The notes under the pieces: generated by a model
Seen by the model: the letters and a program-made list of their open reading frames with translations, nothing else
Databases searched by the model: none
Told to the model about the DNA's origin: nothing
From: Amycolatopsis sacchari
GTDB taxonomy: Bacteria; Actinomycetota; Actinomycetes; Mycobacteriales; Pseudonocardiaceae
Length of the DNA: 64,000 bases
Assembly (NCBI RefSeq): GCF_900114035.1
Contig: NZ_FORP01000001.1
Span: forward strand, 620,001 to 684,000
Direction: 5' to 3'
Shown: one piece after another, positions 9,798 through 18,881 of the stretch
Layout of the letters: each line of letters starts with the position of its first letter
Numbering within the stretch: position 1 is the stretch's first letter
Position numbers and translations under genes: made by a program

Positions 9798-10562
9798 CTA
9801 GCGGCGGAAGAGACTCCGGAGCTGGTTCAGCCGGTGCTGGACGCCCCAGACACCGACGCGGATCATCGCCTCGCGGATGATCGAGCTGCTCATCTTCGAC
9901 TCGCCGATCTCGCGTTCGGTGAAGGTGATCGGCACCTCGACGACCTCGAAGCCGGCCCGGAGGGTGCGCCAGGCGAGGTCGATCTGGAAGCAGTACCCGG
10001 TGGAGGCGATCTCGTCGAGCGCGAGCTTCTCCAGCACGGCCCGGCGGTACGCGCGGAAGCCGGAGGTGTACTCGGTGATCTTGCCGCCGAGTGCGATCCG
10101 GGAGTACAGGTTCGCGCCCCGGGAGAGGAACTCGCGGTGCTTGGGCCAGTTCACGACGCTGCCGCCGGGGACGTAGCGGGAGCCGAGCACCAGGTCGGCG
10201 TCCTCGAGCGCGGCGAGCATGCGCGGCAGGTCCTCGGGCGCGTGCGAGCCGTCGGCGTCCATCTCGACGATGGTGGCGTAGTCGCGCTCCAGGCCCCAGC
10301 GGAAGCCGGCGATGTAGGCGGCGCCGAGGCCGGCCTTTTCGGTGCGGTGCAGCACGTGGACGCGCTTGTCGTCCGCGGCGAGCTTGTCGGCGAGCTCCCC
10401 GGTGCCGTCGGGGCTGCCGTCGTCGACCACGAGCGCGTGCGCCTCCGGCAGGGCTTCGTGCAGCCTGCGCAGGATGGGCGTGAGGTTGTCACGCTCGTTG
10501 TAGGTGGGGATCACCACCAGGACGGGCTCGATCGGCTGTGCTGCCCGTGGCGCCTGCGCCAT
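9798..10562 (-). CDS. ppm: Polyprenol monophosphomannose synthase (Ppm catalytic domain, GT2)
   Basis: The enzyme transfers mannose from GDP-mannose to polyprenyl phosphate on the cytoplasmic membrane face. The product feeds lipomannan synthesis and protein O-mannosylation. The GT2 motifs are clear: [25 protein letters not shown], a [16 protein letters not shown] metal site, GGSVVNWP and TSGFRAYRR. It is about 254 residues from ATG 10562, with no membrane anchor. Upstream residues of the open frame are unlike the family. It follows lnt by 25 nt on the same strand. In M. tuberculosis the Lnt and Ppm domains are fused in one protein (Rv2051c), whereas here, as in M. smegmatis, they are separate. 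Confidence 0.92.
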   Translation of the reverse strand: MAQAPRAAQPIEPVLVVIPTYNERDNLTPILRRLHEALPEAHALVVDDGSPDGTGELADKLAADDKRVHVLHRTEKAGLGAAYIAGFRWGLERDYATIVEMDADGSHAPEDLPRMLAALEDADLVLGSRYVPGGSVVNWPKHREFLSRGANLYSRIALGGKITEYTSGFRAYRRAVLEKLALDEIASTGYCFQIDLAWRTLRAGFEVVEVPITFTEREIGESKMSSSIIREAMIRVGVWGVQHRLNQLRSLFRR

Positions 10563-10587
10563 CCGTGTCCTCCCTCGGCGGGAGTCC

Positions 10588-12189
10588 TCATCCCGCCCCG
10601 GTCGCTCGCGTCGTGTTCTCGGCGCTTGCGCGCCTGGTGCGCAGCCGGACCACGACGCCGGCGAGCACCGCCACCAGTGCGGCGCCGACCAGGCCGTACT
10701 CCGTCCACGCACCGAGTCGATCCGACAGCGTAGTCGTGTCCCTCAGCGGCACGCGCCCGACCAGGGATGCGGCGGTGAATTCGCTGGTCGAGCGCTGGAT
10801 CGAGCCGTCGGGCTCGACGATCGCCGAGACCCCGCTCGTGGCGGAGACCACGACCGCGCGGCTGTGCTCGACCGCCCGCAGGCGGGCCATCGCCAGCTGC
10901 TGGTAGCTCATCTCGCTCTCGCCGAACCACGCGTTGTTGGTCGGCAGCACGATCAGCTGGGCGCCCAGGTCCACGGCGTCGCGGGCGACGTGGTCGTAGG
11001 CGATCTCGTAGCAGATCGGGGTGGCGACCCTGGTACCCGCGATGTCGAGGACGGCGGGCGCGTCACCGGGCTGCATGTCGCTGGTGTCGTCGACGAACGG
11101 GGTGACCCACTGGGCGATGGCGCGCGCGGGCACGTACTCGGCGAAGGGCACCAGTTCCTGTTTGGAGTACCGCTCCCCCGGTCCGCTGCGCGGGTCCCAG
11201 ACGATCTCGCTGTTCTGCACGCGCCCGCCGCCCGCGGGGCGGTAGATGGCGCCGATGAGGGTGGGCACGCCGAGGTCGGCGACGGCCTGGTCGACGCCGG
11301 GGTCCACGCCCGCCGCCATCTGCGTCGCGGTCTCGGGCCAGACCACCAGATCGGGTTTCGGCACCGCGCCCGAGTGGATTTCCGCGGCGAGGCGGTCGCT
11401 CTGCGCGAGGTGATTGGCCCTGATCGTGGCGGAGTCATCCATCAGGGCGAGCCCGGCGTTGGGTGCGTTGCCCTGCACGGTGCCGACGGTGAGGCTGCCG
11501 GTCTGGGCGCCGGTGCCGATGGTCGGCCACAGCGCGAGCCCGGCCACCACCGGCACGACGACACCGGCCGCGGGCAGCAGCGCCCGGCGCGGGGTGCGGA
11601 GCCGGGACACCAGTGCGGGCACGGCGAAGCCGGTCAGCACGACGGCGAACCCGACGAGCGGGGCGCCGCCGATGGACGCCAGCGGCGTGTAGGCGCCTTC
11701 GGGCTGGCTGAACGCGACGCGCCCCCACGGGAACCCGCCCAGCGGCCACCAGGTGCGCGGGGTTTCGGTGGCGATCACGACGAGGCTCATCCACACCGGA
11801 CCGCCGGGCAGCCGGGCGGCGAGGGTGGCCAGCGCGCCGCCGATCCCGAGGTAGGCGGCCAGTGCGGCGGAGAGCCCGAGCCAGGGCCACGGCCCGAACT
11901 CGGTGCCGAGGAAGTCCTGCAGCCAGGTCAGCAGCGGGAGGTAGAGGCTGAGCCCGAACACGAAGCCGTAGCCCAGCCCGCCCCACAGCCGCCGCCCGCG
12001 CAGGGCGAAGCCGAGCCCGGCGAACGCGATCGGCGCGAGCCACCACAGCGGCCGGGGCGCGAAGCTGAGGTAGAACACGAACCCGGACGCCGCGGCGAGC
12101 GCGAGGCGCAGCAGCCAGGGCCGCCAGTTCCGGCGGCGGCGTGCGGGGGTGTCGTCGGTCGCCGTGGACTCCGGCGCGGTTACGGCCAC
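10588..12189 (-). CDS. lnt: Apolipoprotein N-acyltransferase
   Basis: Lnt adds the third acyl chain to the N-terminal cysteine of lipoproteins and partners Ppm in mycobacteria. The first about 200 residues contain six or so membrane helices (for example [21 protein letters not shown]). The nitrilase domain follows with the catalytic triad in WPETATQM (Glu), [14 protein letters not shown] (Lys) and PICYEIAYD (Cys), and a last helix near residue 500. GTG 12189 gives 533 residues, close to the family norm. Frames further upstream overlap the amidohydrolase gene. It starts 10 nt after the amidohydrolase stop and is followed by ppm, forming a three-gene operon. Confidence 0.93.
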   Translation of the reverse strand: MAVTAPESTATDDTPARRRRNWRPWLLRLALAAASGFVFYLSFAPRPLWWLAPIAFAGLGFALRGRRLWGGLGYGFVFGLSLYLPLLTWLQDFLGTEFGPWPWLGLSAALAAYLGIGGALATLAARLPGGPVWMSLVVIATETPRTWWPLGGFPWGRVAFSQPEGAYTPLASIGGAPLVGFAVVLTGFAVPALVSRLRTPRRALLPAAGVVVPVVAGLALWPTIGTGAQTGSLTVGTVQGNAPNAGLALMDDSATIRANHLAQSDRLAAEIHSGAVPKPDLVVWPETATQMAAGVDPGVDQAVADLGVPTLIGAIYRPAGGGRVQNSEIVWDPRSGPGERYSKQELVPFAEYVPARAIAQWVTPFVDDTSDMQPGDAPAVLDIAGTRVATPICYEIAYDHVARDAVDLGAQLIVLPTNNAWFGESEMSYQQLAMARLRAVEHSRAVVVSATSGVSAIVEPDGSIQRSTSEFTAASLVGRVPLRDTTTLSDRLGAWTEYGLVGAALVAVLAGVVVRLRTRRASAENTTRATGAG

Positions 12190-12199
12190 GGCCCCAACT

Positions 12200-13801
12200 C
12201 TAGGCAGCCGAGGTGAACGCGTCGTAGAGGATCTCCCCGGCGCGCACGGTGCGCAGGCACGTGGGCAGCGGGCTGTCCGGGTCCAGCGGCGGCAGCGCGG
12301 GCACCCGGGAGCGCGGGTCGGTGGACCAGCGCTGCACGCGGGAATCCGGCGCGGCGACCACGAGGTCGGCGGCGTCCCAGATCGCGTAATGGGCGGGGGC
12401 GCCGGGCTGGAGCGTGCCGGTGAGGCCGTCGTTGACCCCGGCGGCGCGGTGGCCACCCCGGGTGTGGGCGTTGAACGCGGCGCGGGCGGACAGCCCGGCG
12501 CCCGGGGTGTGGTGGTGCACGGCGGCGCGCACGGCGGCCCACGGTTCCAGCGGGGTGACGGGGCTGTCGGAACCGAAGGCGAGCAGGACGCCCTTGGCGG
12601 CGAGGGTGGCGAACGGGTTCAGCCCGGCGGCCCGCTCGCCGAGGCGCGTGGCGTACATGCCGTCCGCACCGCCCCACAGCGCGTCGAACTGGGGTTGCAT
12701 CGAGCCGGTGACGGCCCAGCCCGCGAGCAGTTCGGCCTGGGCGGCGTCGACCATCTCCAGGTGTTCCAGCCGGTGCTTGGCTCCGGCGAGGGCGCGCTGC
12801 CCGACGGTCTTCTCGGCGAGCTGGAAGCCGCGGACGACCTCGGCCACACCGGCGTCGCCGATGACGTGGAACCCGGCCTGCAGCCCCGCTTCGGTGCACG
12901 CGACGAGGTGCTCGGCGATGGCCTCCGCGTCGAGGTACCGGGCGCCCGTCGAGTCGGGGCGGTCGGTGTAGGGCTCGTGCAGGGCGGCGGTGTGGGAACC
13001 GAGGGCGCCGTCGACGAAGAGGTCCCCGGCCAGTCCGCGCAGGCCGTGGCGGCGGGCGAGCTCCACCGCGCCGGTTTCGCCCCAGTAGGCCACGACCTCC
13101 GGGCGCCCCGGTTCGGCGGCGAGGGCGAGCAGCCCGGCGAGGTCGGCTTCGCCGGAGATGTCGGGCCCGGCGCATTCGTGGACGCTGACGACGCCGCGTG
13201 CGGCGGCGTGGCGCAGGAAGGCGTCCTGGGCGCGGCGGCGGTGGTCGGGTGTGATCGCGGCCTGCATGGCGGTGCGGACGCGGTGGTGGGCTTCGCGGGT
13301 CAGCGGGCCTTCGGCGGACCAGCCGTCCACCTCGCGGGCGCCGGGGGCGAGGTCGACGAGCGCGGTGGAGACCAGTGCGGAGTGGACGTCGACGCGGCTG
13401 AGGTAGACGGGCGTGCCCGCGGCGGCGTCGTCGAGCTCCGCGCGGCTGGGCAGGCGGGGGTTGGTCCAGGCCGACTCGTCCCAGCCGTGGGCGATGAGCA
13501 CCTCGCCGGGCCGGACGGCGGCGCGGACCGCGGCGAGCAGGTCGGCGGCGTCGTGCACACCGGTGAGGTCGAGGCCGGTCAGGTGCAGGCCGGTGGCGGT
13601 GGCGTGCACGTGGGCGTCGACGAAGGCGGGCGCGACGAAGGCGCCGTCGAGGTCGACGACCTCCGCGCCGGGGTGCAGGGCGCGGCCGGGGCCGTCCTGC
13701 CCGACCCAGACCACGGTGTTCCCGGTGACCGCCATGGCGGTCGCGTCGGGCGAACTCGGCGAGTGGATGCGCCCGCCGACCAGAAGCGTCGTCTCGTTCA
13801 C
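12200..13801 (-). CDS. YtcJ-like metal-dependent amidohydrolase
   Basis: The 533-residue protein has the amidohydrolase-3 pattern: LVGGRIHSPSSPDATAMAV, the metal site VDAHVHATATGLHL, VSVHECAGPD, GFHVIGDAGV, HRLEHLEMV, and AFGSDSPVTPLEPW (final Asp ligand). YtcJ-like enzymes hydrolyse cyclic or linear amides, but the substrate range is poorly known and I infer none. No signal peptide is visible, so it is cytoplasmic. It begins an operon that continues into lnt after a 10-nt gap. The shared transcript is probably a matter of position, since the family has no known link to lipoprotein acylation. The start is divergent from the aminomutase gene. Confidence 0.87.
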   Translation of the reverse strand: MNETTLLVGGRIHSPSSPDATAMAVTGNTVVWVGQDGPGRALHPGAEVVDLDGAFVAPAFVDAHVHATATGLHLTGLDLTGVHDAADLLAAVRAAVRPGEVLIAHGWDESAWTNPRLPSRAELDDAAAGTPVYLSRVDVHSALVSTALVDLAPGAREVDGWSAEGPLTREAHHRVRTAMQAAITPDHRRRAQDAFLRHAAARGVVSVHECAGPDISGEADLAGLLALAAEPGRPEVVAYWGETGAVELARRHGLRGLAGDLFVDGALGSHTAALHEPYTDRPDSTGARYLDAEAIAEHLVACTEAGLQAGFHVIGDAGVAEVVRGFQLAEKTVGQRALAGAKHRLEHLEMVDAAQAELLAGWAVTGSMQPQFDALWGGADGMYATRLGERAAGLNPFATLAAKGVLLAFGSDSPVTPLEPWAAVRAAVHHHTPGAGLSARAAFNAHTRGGHRAAGVNDGLTGTLQPGAPAHYAIWDAADLVVAAPDSRVQRWSTDPRSRVPALPPLDPDSPLPTCLRTVRAGEILYDAFTSAA

Positions 13802-13899
13802 GGTGTCGAGTCTGCCTGATGTGATGCGGCAGAAATATTTACGCCCTATTGTCGTCTCGACCGGAGATTTTCACGCCGATCTGCCGACGAGGAGCACAG

Positions 13900-15267
13900 A
13901 TGACTGCGATCCAGGATGCTGTCTCACCTGCCGACACCTACGGCCAGCCGTATGCCTACGAGCGCCGCGAGCTGAGCGAACCGGACTGGCGCCGGTTCCC
14001 CGGCTGGCGGGACGTCACCGAGGCGCAGTGGCGGGACGCGCAGTGGCAGCGGGTGCACTGCCTGCGCAACGTCCGGCAGCTGCGGGCGGTGCTGGGTGAC
14101 CTGGTCGGCGAGGAGTTCTACGCCGATCTGGAGGCCGACCAGCGCGAGCTGGCGACGATGTCGATGCTGCTGCCGCCGCAGATGCTCAACACGATGGACG
14201 TCGGCTCCACGGAGGCGTTCTACGCCGACCCGGTCCGGCGCTACATGCTGCCGGTGCGCAGCGACCGCGACCCGGAGTGGCCGAGCCACCCGCACTCGGC
14301 CCGCGATTCCCTGCACGAGGCGGAGATGTGGGTCGTGGAGGGGCTGACGCACCGCTACCCCACCAAGGTGCTGGCCGAGCTGCTGTCCACCTGCCCGCAG
14401 TACTGCGGGCACTGCACGCGGATGGACCTCGTGGGCAACTCCACGGAGCAGGTCGCCAAGCACAAGCTCGCGCTCAAGCCCGTCGACCGGCAGGACGCGA
14501 TGATCGGCTACCTGCGGCGCACGCCCGGCGTGCGGGACGTGGTGGTCTCCGGTGGCGACGTCGCGAACGTGCCGTGGCACCAGCTGGAGTCGTTCCTGAT
14601 GCGACTGCTGGACATCGAGACGGTGCGGGACATCCGCCTGGCGACCAAGGCCCTGGCGGGCATGCCGCAGCACTGGCTGCAGCCGAAGGTCGTCGAGGGC
14701 CTCGCGCGCGTGGCGGGCACGGCGCACCGGCGGGGCGTGAACCTCGCGATCCACACGCACGTCAACCACGCGCAGTCAGTCACGCCGCTGGTCGCCGAGG
14801 CGGCGCGGACGGCGCTGGACGTCGGGGTGCGGGACGTGCGCAACCAGGGCGTGCTCATGCGGGGCGTGAACGACACCCCCGCCGCGTTGCTGGACCTGTG
14901 TTTCGCGTTGCAGGGTGAGGCGAACATCCTGCCGTACTACTTCTACCTGTGCGACATGATCCCCAACGCCGAGCACTGGCGGGTCGCCGTCTGGGAGGCG
15001 CAGGAGCTGCAGCACGCGATCATGGGCTACCTGCCCGGCTACGCGACGCCGCGCATCGTGTGCGACGTGCCCTACGTCGGCAAGCGGTGGGTGCACCAGC
15101 TCGCCGACTACGACCGCGAGCGCGGCATCTCCTACTGGACCAAGAACTACCGCACCGGCATCGAGCACGACGACCCGGAGGCCCTGGAGCGCTGCTACCC
15201 CTACTACGACCCGATCCAGACGCTGCCCGAGGCCGGGCAGCGGTGGTGGCGCGAGGGGCGGGGCTGA
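13900..15267 (+). CDS. kamA: Lysine 2,3-aminomutase-like radical SAM/PLP enzyme
   Basis: The enzyme class moves the alpha-amino group of lysine to carbon 3 with S-adenosylmethionine, a 4Fe-4S cluster and PLP. The cluster motif is CPQYCGHC (CxxxCxxC), preceded by YPTKVLAELLST. The C-terminal half has NILPYYFYLCDMIPNAEHWRV and IVCDVPYVGKRWV. The Asp residues in LCDM and VCDV sit where the Clostridium enzyme has the two Asp that bind the lysine side-chain amine, and the Lys in YVGK matches the PLP lysine. That supports lysine over glutamate as substrate. ATG 13900 has GAGGAGC upstream and gives 455 residues. An FAD monooxygenase follows after 24 bp. No beta-lysine acetyltransferase (ablB) is nearby. 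Confidence 0.88.
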   Translation: MTAIQDAVSPADTYGQPYAYERRELSEPDWRRFPGWRDVTEAQWRDAQWQRVHCLRNVRQLRAVLGDLVGEEFYADLEADQRELATMSMLLPPQMLNTMDVGSTEAFYADPVRRYMLPVRSDRDPEWPSHPHSARDSLHEAEMWVVEGLTHRYPTKVLAELLSTCPQYCGHCTRMDLVGNSTEQVAKHKLALKPVDRQDAMIGYLRRTPGVRDVVVSGGDVANVPWHQLESFLMRLLDIETVRDIRLATKALAGMPQHWLQPKVVEGLARVAGTAHRRGVNLAIHTHVNHAQSVTPLVAEAARTALDVGVRDVRNQGVLMRGVNDTPAALLDLCFALQGEANILPYYFYLCDMIPNAEHWRVAVWEAQELQHAIMGYLPGYATPRIVCDVPYVGKRWVHQLADYDRERGISYWTKNYRTGIEHDDPEALERCYPYYDPIQTLPEAGQRWWREGRG

Positions 15268-15291
15268 GGCACCGCCCTATCCTCGGCACCG

Positions 15292-16359
15292 ATGGGACGG
15301 ATCCTGATCATCGGTGGCGGTGTCGCGGGCGCCGCGGCGGCCCTCGCGGTGCGCAAGGCGGGGTGGGATCCCGTGGTGTACGAACGGCATCCGGACAACG
15401 CCGAGGACCTCGGCGCGTTCCTGACGCTGGCCGCCAACGGGCACGCCGCGCTCGACCAGCTCGACGCGGCGGAGGCGGTCGGCCGGGCCGGGTTCGCACT
15501 GCACACCCTGGAGTTCGCCGGGCGCACCAAGGCGCTGGAGCGCACGCGGTGCCTGCGGCGCGGCGAGCTGTGCCGGGTGCTGCAGGGCCAGGTCGTCCGC
15601 CGCGGGATCCCCGTGCACCACGGGCGGCGGCTGATCGACGCCACAGAGGACTCCTCGGGGGTGACCGCTCGCTTCGCCGATGGGGAGACCGTGCGCGGGG
15701 ACCTGCTGCTCGGCGCGGACGGCTTGCACTCGACGGTGCGGGAGCTGCTCAACCCCGGCGTCGCACCGCGCTACGCGGGGCAGCGGGTGTTCTACGGCTA
15801 CAGCAGGCTCGCCGAGCCGCCGGCCGAGCCGGGGCGGATCGTGATGGTGCGGGGCGGCGCGGCCTTCGGCTACGCCGTCTCCCCCGGCGGCGAGGTGTAC
15901 TGGTTCGCCCGTGTGACAAGCGATCCGCTGCCGGAAGGCACTGTGCCGGACCCCGCGTGGCTGCTCGCCCTGCTGCGGCCGGACGGCACCGAGTGCGCGG
16001 GCATCGTCGAGGCCACCCAGGGTCCCCTGCTGGCCACGAACGCCCGTGACCTGGCGAACGTGCCGCGCTGGCGCGGCGAGCGGATCCTGCTGCTCGGCGA
16101 CGCCGCGCACGCCGCCTCACCCGCGACCGGCCAGGGCGCCTCGATGGCGCTGGAGGACGCCGTGGTGCTCGGCAAAGCCTTGCGGGACACCGGTTTCCCG
16201 CTGGAGGCCTATGAGCGACTGCGGCGACCGCGGGTGGAGTACAACACCGCGGCGAGCGCGCGGATGAGCGCGGGGCTGCCCGTGGCGGGGACTCCGCCGG
16301 TGGACGAGGAGGAGCTGGCGCGGCAGCTGGACTGGGCCACCGCGCTGGCATCGTCGTGA
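15292..16359 (+). CDS. FAD-dependent aromatic-type monooxygenase
   Basis: The 355-residue protein is a group A flavoprotein monooxygenase. It has the FAD Rossmann motif ILIIGGGVAGAAAALAV, the middle motif LLLGADGLHSTVREL, and the second FAD motif ILLLGDAAHAASPATGQGASMALEDAVVL (quoted here in part; around residues 265-295). Such enzymes use NAD(P)H and O2 to hydroxylate or epoxidise small molecules. It lies 24 bp after the lysine aminomutase gene on the same strand, so they are probably co-transcribed. Whether it acts on the aminomutase product is an open inference, since the family usually takes aromatic substrates. Confidence 0.88.
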   Translation: MGRILIIGGGVAGAAAALAVRKAGWDPVVYERHPDNAEDLGAFLTLAANGHAALDQLDAAEAVGRAGFALHTLEFAGRTKALERTRCLRRGELCRVLQGQVVRRGIPVHHGRRLIDATEDSSGVTARFADGETVRGDLLLGADGLHSTVRELLNPGVAPRYAGQRVFYGYSRLAEPPAEPGRIVMVRGGAAFGYAVSPGGEVYWFARVTSDPLPEGTVPDPAWLLALLRPDGTECAGIVEATQGPLLATNARDLANVPRWRGERILLLGDAAHAASPATGQGASMALEDAVVLGKALRDTGFPLEAYERLRRPRVEYNTAASARMSAGLPVAGTPPVDEEELARQLDWATALASS

Positions 16360-16373
16360 GGGACAATGGCGGG

Positions 16374-17207
16374 ATGTCCCTGGTCGCCGACTGTTCCTCC
16401 TGTTTCGGGCTGTGCTGCGTGGCGCTGCCCTTCGCCGCCTCCGCCGACTTCGCCCTCGACAAGGACGCGGGCACGCCGTGCCCGAACCTGAGGGAGGACT
16501 TCCGCTGCGGCATCCACGACCGGCTGCGGGACCGGGGCTTCACGGGCTGCACCGTGTTCGACTGCTTCGGCGCCGGGCAGCAGGTCTCGCAGGTCACCTT
16601 CGGCGGCCGGGACTGGCAGGACGACCCGGCGACCGCGCGGTCGATGTTCGCGGTCTTCCCGGTCATGCGGGGGCTGCACGAGCTGCTGTGGTACCTCACC
16701 GAGGCGCTCGCGCTGCCCGCCGCCGCGCCGCTGCACCCCGAACTGCGACAGGCGCTGGCCGACACCGAGCGCCTGACCCAGCTGCCGCCGGACGAGCTGG
16801 CCGCGGTCGACGTGCCCGCGGTCCGGCAGCAGGTCAACGAGCTCCTGGTGCGTGCCGCCGAGCGGGCGCGGGCGAGCGTGCCGGGCCGTCGCCGCAACCA
16901 CCGGGGCGCCGACCTGATCGGCGCGAAGCTGCGGGGCGCCGACCTCCGTGGCGCGTCGCTGCGCGGTGCCCTGCTGATCGGCGCCGACCTGCGGAAGGCG
17001 GACCTGCGTTCGGCGGACGTGACGGGCGCGGACTTGCGCGGGGCCGACCTGCGGGGCGCGGACCTGACCGGCTGCCTGTTCCTGACGCAGGCGCAGCTGA
17101 CCGCGGCCCGGGGTGACGCCTCGACGCGGTTGTCGGCGCCGCTCACGCCTCCCGCGCACTGGGCTTCTTCAGGAAGGCGCGCAGCCGCGTCAGCGGCCAG
17201 GTGTTGA
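16374..17207 (+). CDS. YkgJ-like Cys-rich domain fused to pentapeptide repeats
   Basis: ATG 16374 gives 277 residues. Residues 5-70 are cysteine-rich with CSSCFGLCC, GTPCPNL, FRCGIHDRLRDRGFTGC and FDCF. This spacing recalls the YkgJ family of putative metal-cluster proteins. A helical middle (about 75-165) leads to roughly a dozen consecutive five-residue repeats of the A(D/K/S)LxG type (residues 170-235), which form a right-handed beta helix. The tail after residue 240 overlaps the end of polX by 65 bp on the other strand. The function is unknown; pentapeptide proteins can mimic DNA or act as scaffolds. It sits 14 bp after the monooxygenase stop. Confidence 0.78.
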   Translation: MSLVADCSSCFGLCCVALPFAASADFALDKDAGTPCPNLREDFRCGIHDRLRDRGFTGCTVFDCFGAGQQVSQVTFGGRDWQDDPATARSMFAVFPVMRGLHELLWYLTEALALPAAAPLHPELRQALADTERLTQLPPDELAAVDVPAVRQQVNELLVRAAERARASVPGRRRNHRGADLIGAKLRGADLRGASLRGALLIGADLRKADLRSADVTGADLRGADLRGADLTGCLFLTQAQLTAARGDASTRLSAPLTPPAHWASSGRRAAASAARC

Positions 17208-18876
17208 TCACCTCGTCGGGGGTGAGCCAGCCGCGTTGCGCGGTGCCCACCCCGTAGCGGATCTGCGCGAGGTTCCGCACGGAATGCGCGTCGCTGTCGA
17301 TCGCGAACTTCACGCCGTACCGGCGGGCCCGCAGGATGTGCTCGTCGCGCGCGTCGAGCCGGTCGGCGAAGGAGTTGACCTCCAGCGCGGTCCCGGTGCG
17401 GGCGCAGGCGCGGAACACCTCGTCGAAGTCGGCGTCGATCGGCGGGCGGTGCCCGATCTGCCGCCCGGTGAGGTGCCCGAGGATGTGCACGTGCGGGTTC
17501 TCGCAGGCCCGCACGAGCCGGCGGGTGGTGTCGGCGCGGGACTGGGTGAACGCGGAGTGCACCGAGGCCACGCACACGTCGAACCCGGCGAGGAACTCCG
17601 GCGGCCAGTCCACGCCGCCGTCGGGGTCGATGTTGAGCTCGGTGCCGTGCAGCACCCGCATGCCGCGGTAGGCGCGGTCCAGCGCCCGCACCCGCTCGCG
17701 CTGCGCGAGCATCTTCTCGTCGGTCATGCGCTGCATGACGAGGTTGGGCGCGTGGTCGGTGACGGCGTAGTAGGCGTAGCCGCGGGCGGCGGCCGCCTCC
17801 AGCATCTCCTCCAGTGACGCGACACCGTCGGTGAGATCGGTGTGGGTGTGCAGGTCGCCCCGCAGGTCCTGCTCCCCCACCAGCTCCGGCAGTTCGCCCC
17901 GCAGCGCGGCGTCGACCTCGCCGCGGTCCTCCCGCAGCGGCGGCGGGATCCAGGGCAGGCCGAGCCGCGCGTAGACCTCCTCCTCGGTCTTGGACACGAT
18001 CAGCTCGCCGGTCTCGGCGTCGAACAGCCCGTACTCCGAGAGCTTGAGCTTGGCGCGCACGGCCATCTCGCGGATGCGGACGTTGTGGGCCTGCGAGCCG
18101 GTGAAGTACTGCAGCGCCGCGCCCCACGAGTCGGGCGGCACCACGCGCAGGTCGATCTGGAAGCCCTTCGCGGTGCGGATCGAGGTCTTCTTGGGCCCGC
18201 TCGCGATGACCTCGGCGACCAGGTCCAGTTCGCGGAACGCGGCCATGATCGGCTCGGGGTCGTCCGACGCGACGAGGATGTCCAGATCTCCCACGGTTTC
18301 CCGGAACCGCCGCAGGGAACCGGCGTAGGTGCAGCGGACGCAGCCGGGCAGCGCGGACAGCCGCGCGACGACGTGCTCGGCCAGCTCGGTGGCGACGTCG
18401 AGGAGCATCCGCCCGCCGGAGGCCCGCAGCAGCTCCACGCCGTGCAGGATGTTCTCCTCGGTCTTGGGGCCGAAGCCCTTGAGGTCACGCAGCCGCTCGG
18501 ACTGGATCGCGTCGACCAGCTCGTCAACTGAGGAGATGCCCAGGTCGTGGTAGAGCACCGCGGCCTTCTTCGGGCCCAGCGTGGGGATCTCGGTCAGCGC
18601 GCGCACACCCGCCGGGATGCGGGCCCTGACCTCCTCGATCGCGGCGACGCGGCCCGAGGTGAGGTATTCGGCGATCTTCTCGGCGATGGACTTGCCCACC
18701 CCGGGGATCGCCCGCAGCTCCGTCACGCCGAGCCCGGCGATGTCGTCGCGGTGTCCCGCGATGGCGCGGGCGGCCTTTTCGTAGGCGCGTTGCTTGAACG
18801 CCTCCCCGCCGGTGAGCGCCAGCAGGTCGGCGTACTCGCGCAGCAGCGCCTCGACCTCGTCGTTGGCCCTGGCCAT
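17143..18876 (-). CDS. polX: Family X DNA polymerase with PHP domain
   Basis: The 577-residue protein has an N-terminal helix-hairpin-helix region (LRAIPGVGKSIAEKIAEYL; LTEIPTLGPKKAAVLYHDLG; LKGFGPKTEENIL). The nucleotidyl transferase palm follows with GSLRRFRETVGDLDIL and QIDLRVV carrying the catalytic Asp residues. From about residue 340 comes a complete PHP domain: DLHTHTDLTDG, VTDHAPN, GTELNIDPDGGVDW, VHSAF, ILGHLTGR, EVNSFADR and DSDAHS. All expected metal ligands are present, so 3'-5' exonuclease or AP-endonuclease activity is likely. The role is short-patch gap-filling repair. It starts 5 nt after the glycosyltransferase stop, so it is the last gene of a minus-strand operon. Confidence 0.94.
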   Translation of the reverse strand: MARANDEVEALLREYADLLALTGGEAFKQRAYEKAARAIAGHRDDIAGLGVTELRAIPGVGKSIAEKIAEYLTSGRVAAIEEVRARIPAGVRALTEIPTLGPKKAAVLYHDLGISSVDELVDAIQSERLRDLKGFGPKTEENILHGVELLRASGGRMLLDVATELAEHVVARLSALPGCVRCTYAGSLRRFRETVGDLDILVASDDPEPIMAAFRELDLVAEVIASGPKKTSIRTAKGFQIDLRVVPPDSWGAALQYFTGSQAHNVRIREMAVRAKLKLSEYGLFDAETGELIVSKTEEEVYARLGLPWIPPPLREDRGEVDAALRGELPELVGEQDLRGDLHTHTDLTDGVASLEEMLEAAAARGYAYYAVTDHAPNLVMQRMTDEKMLAQRERVRALDRAYRGMRVLHGTELNIDPDGGVDWPPEFLAGFDVCVASVHSAFTQSRADTTRRLVRACENPHVHILGHLTGRQIGHRPPIDADFDEVFRACARTGTALEVNSFADRLDARDEHILRARRYGVKFAIDSDAHSVRNLAQIRYGVGTAQRGWLTPDEVINTWPLTRLRAFLKKPSAREA

Positions 18877-18881
18877 GCCCG

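Noticed and set aside
13802-13899. AT-richer patch (AGAAATATTTACGCCCTATTGT) before the aminomutase gene as a promoter.
   Set aside because: It is probably the promoter region, but I could not fit a -35/-10 pair with proper spacing, so no site is claimed.
17143-17207. Possible frameshift or misplaced stop in the pentapeptide gene, since it overlaps polX by 65 bp.
   Set aside because: Both frames look normal up to their stops and the polX C-terminus is complete. A similar 65-bp convergent overlap occurs between the CHAD and MFS genes, so overlap alone is not evidence of error.
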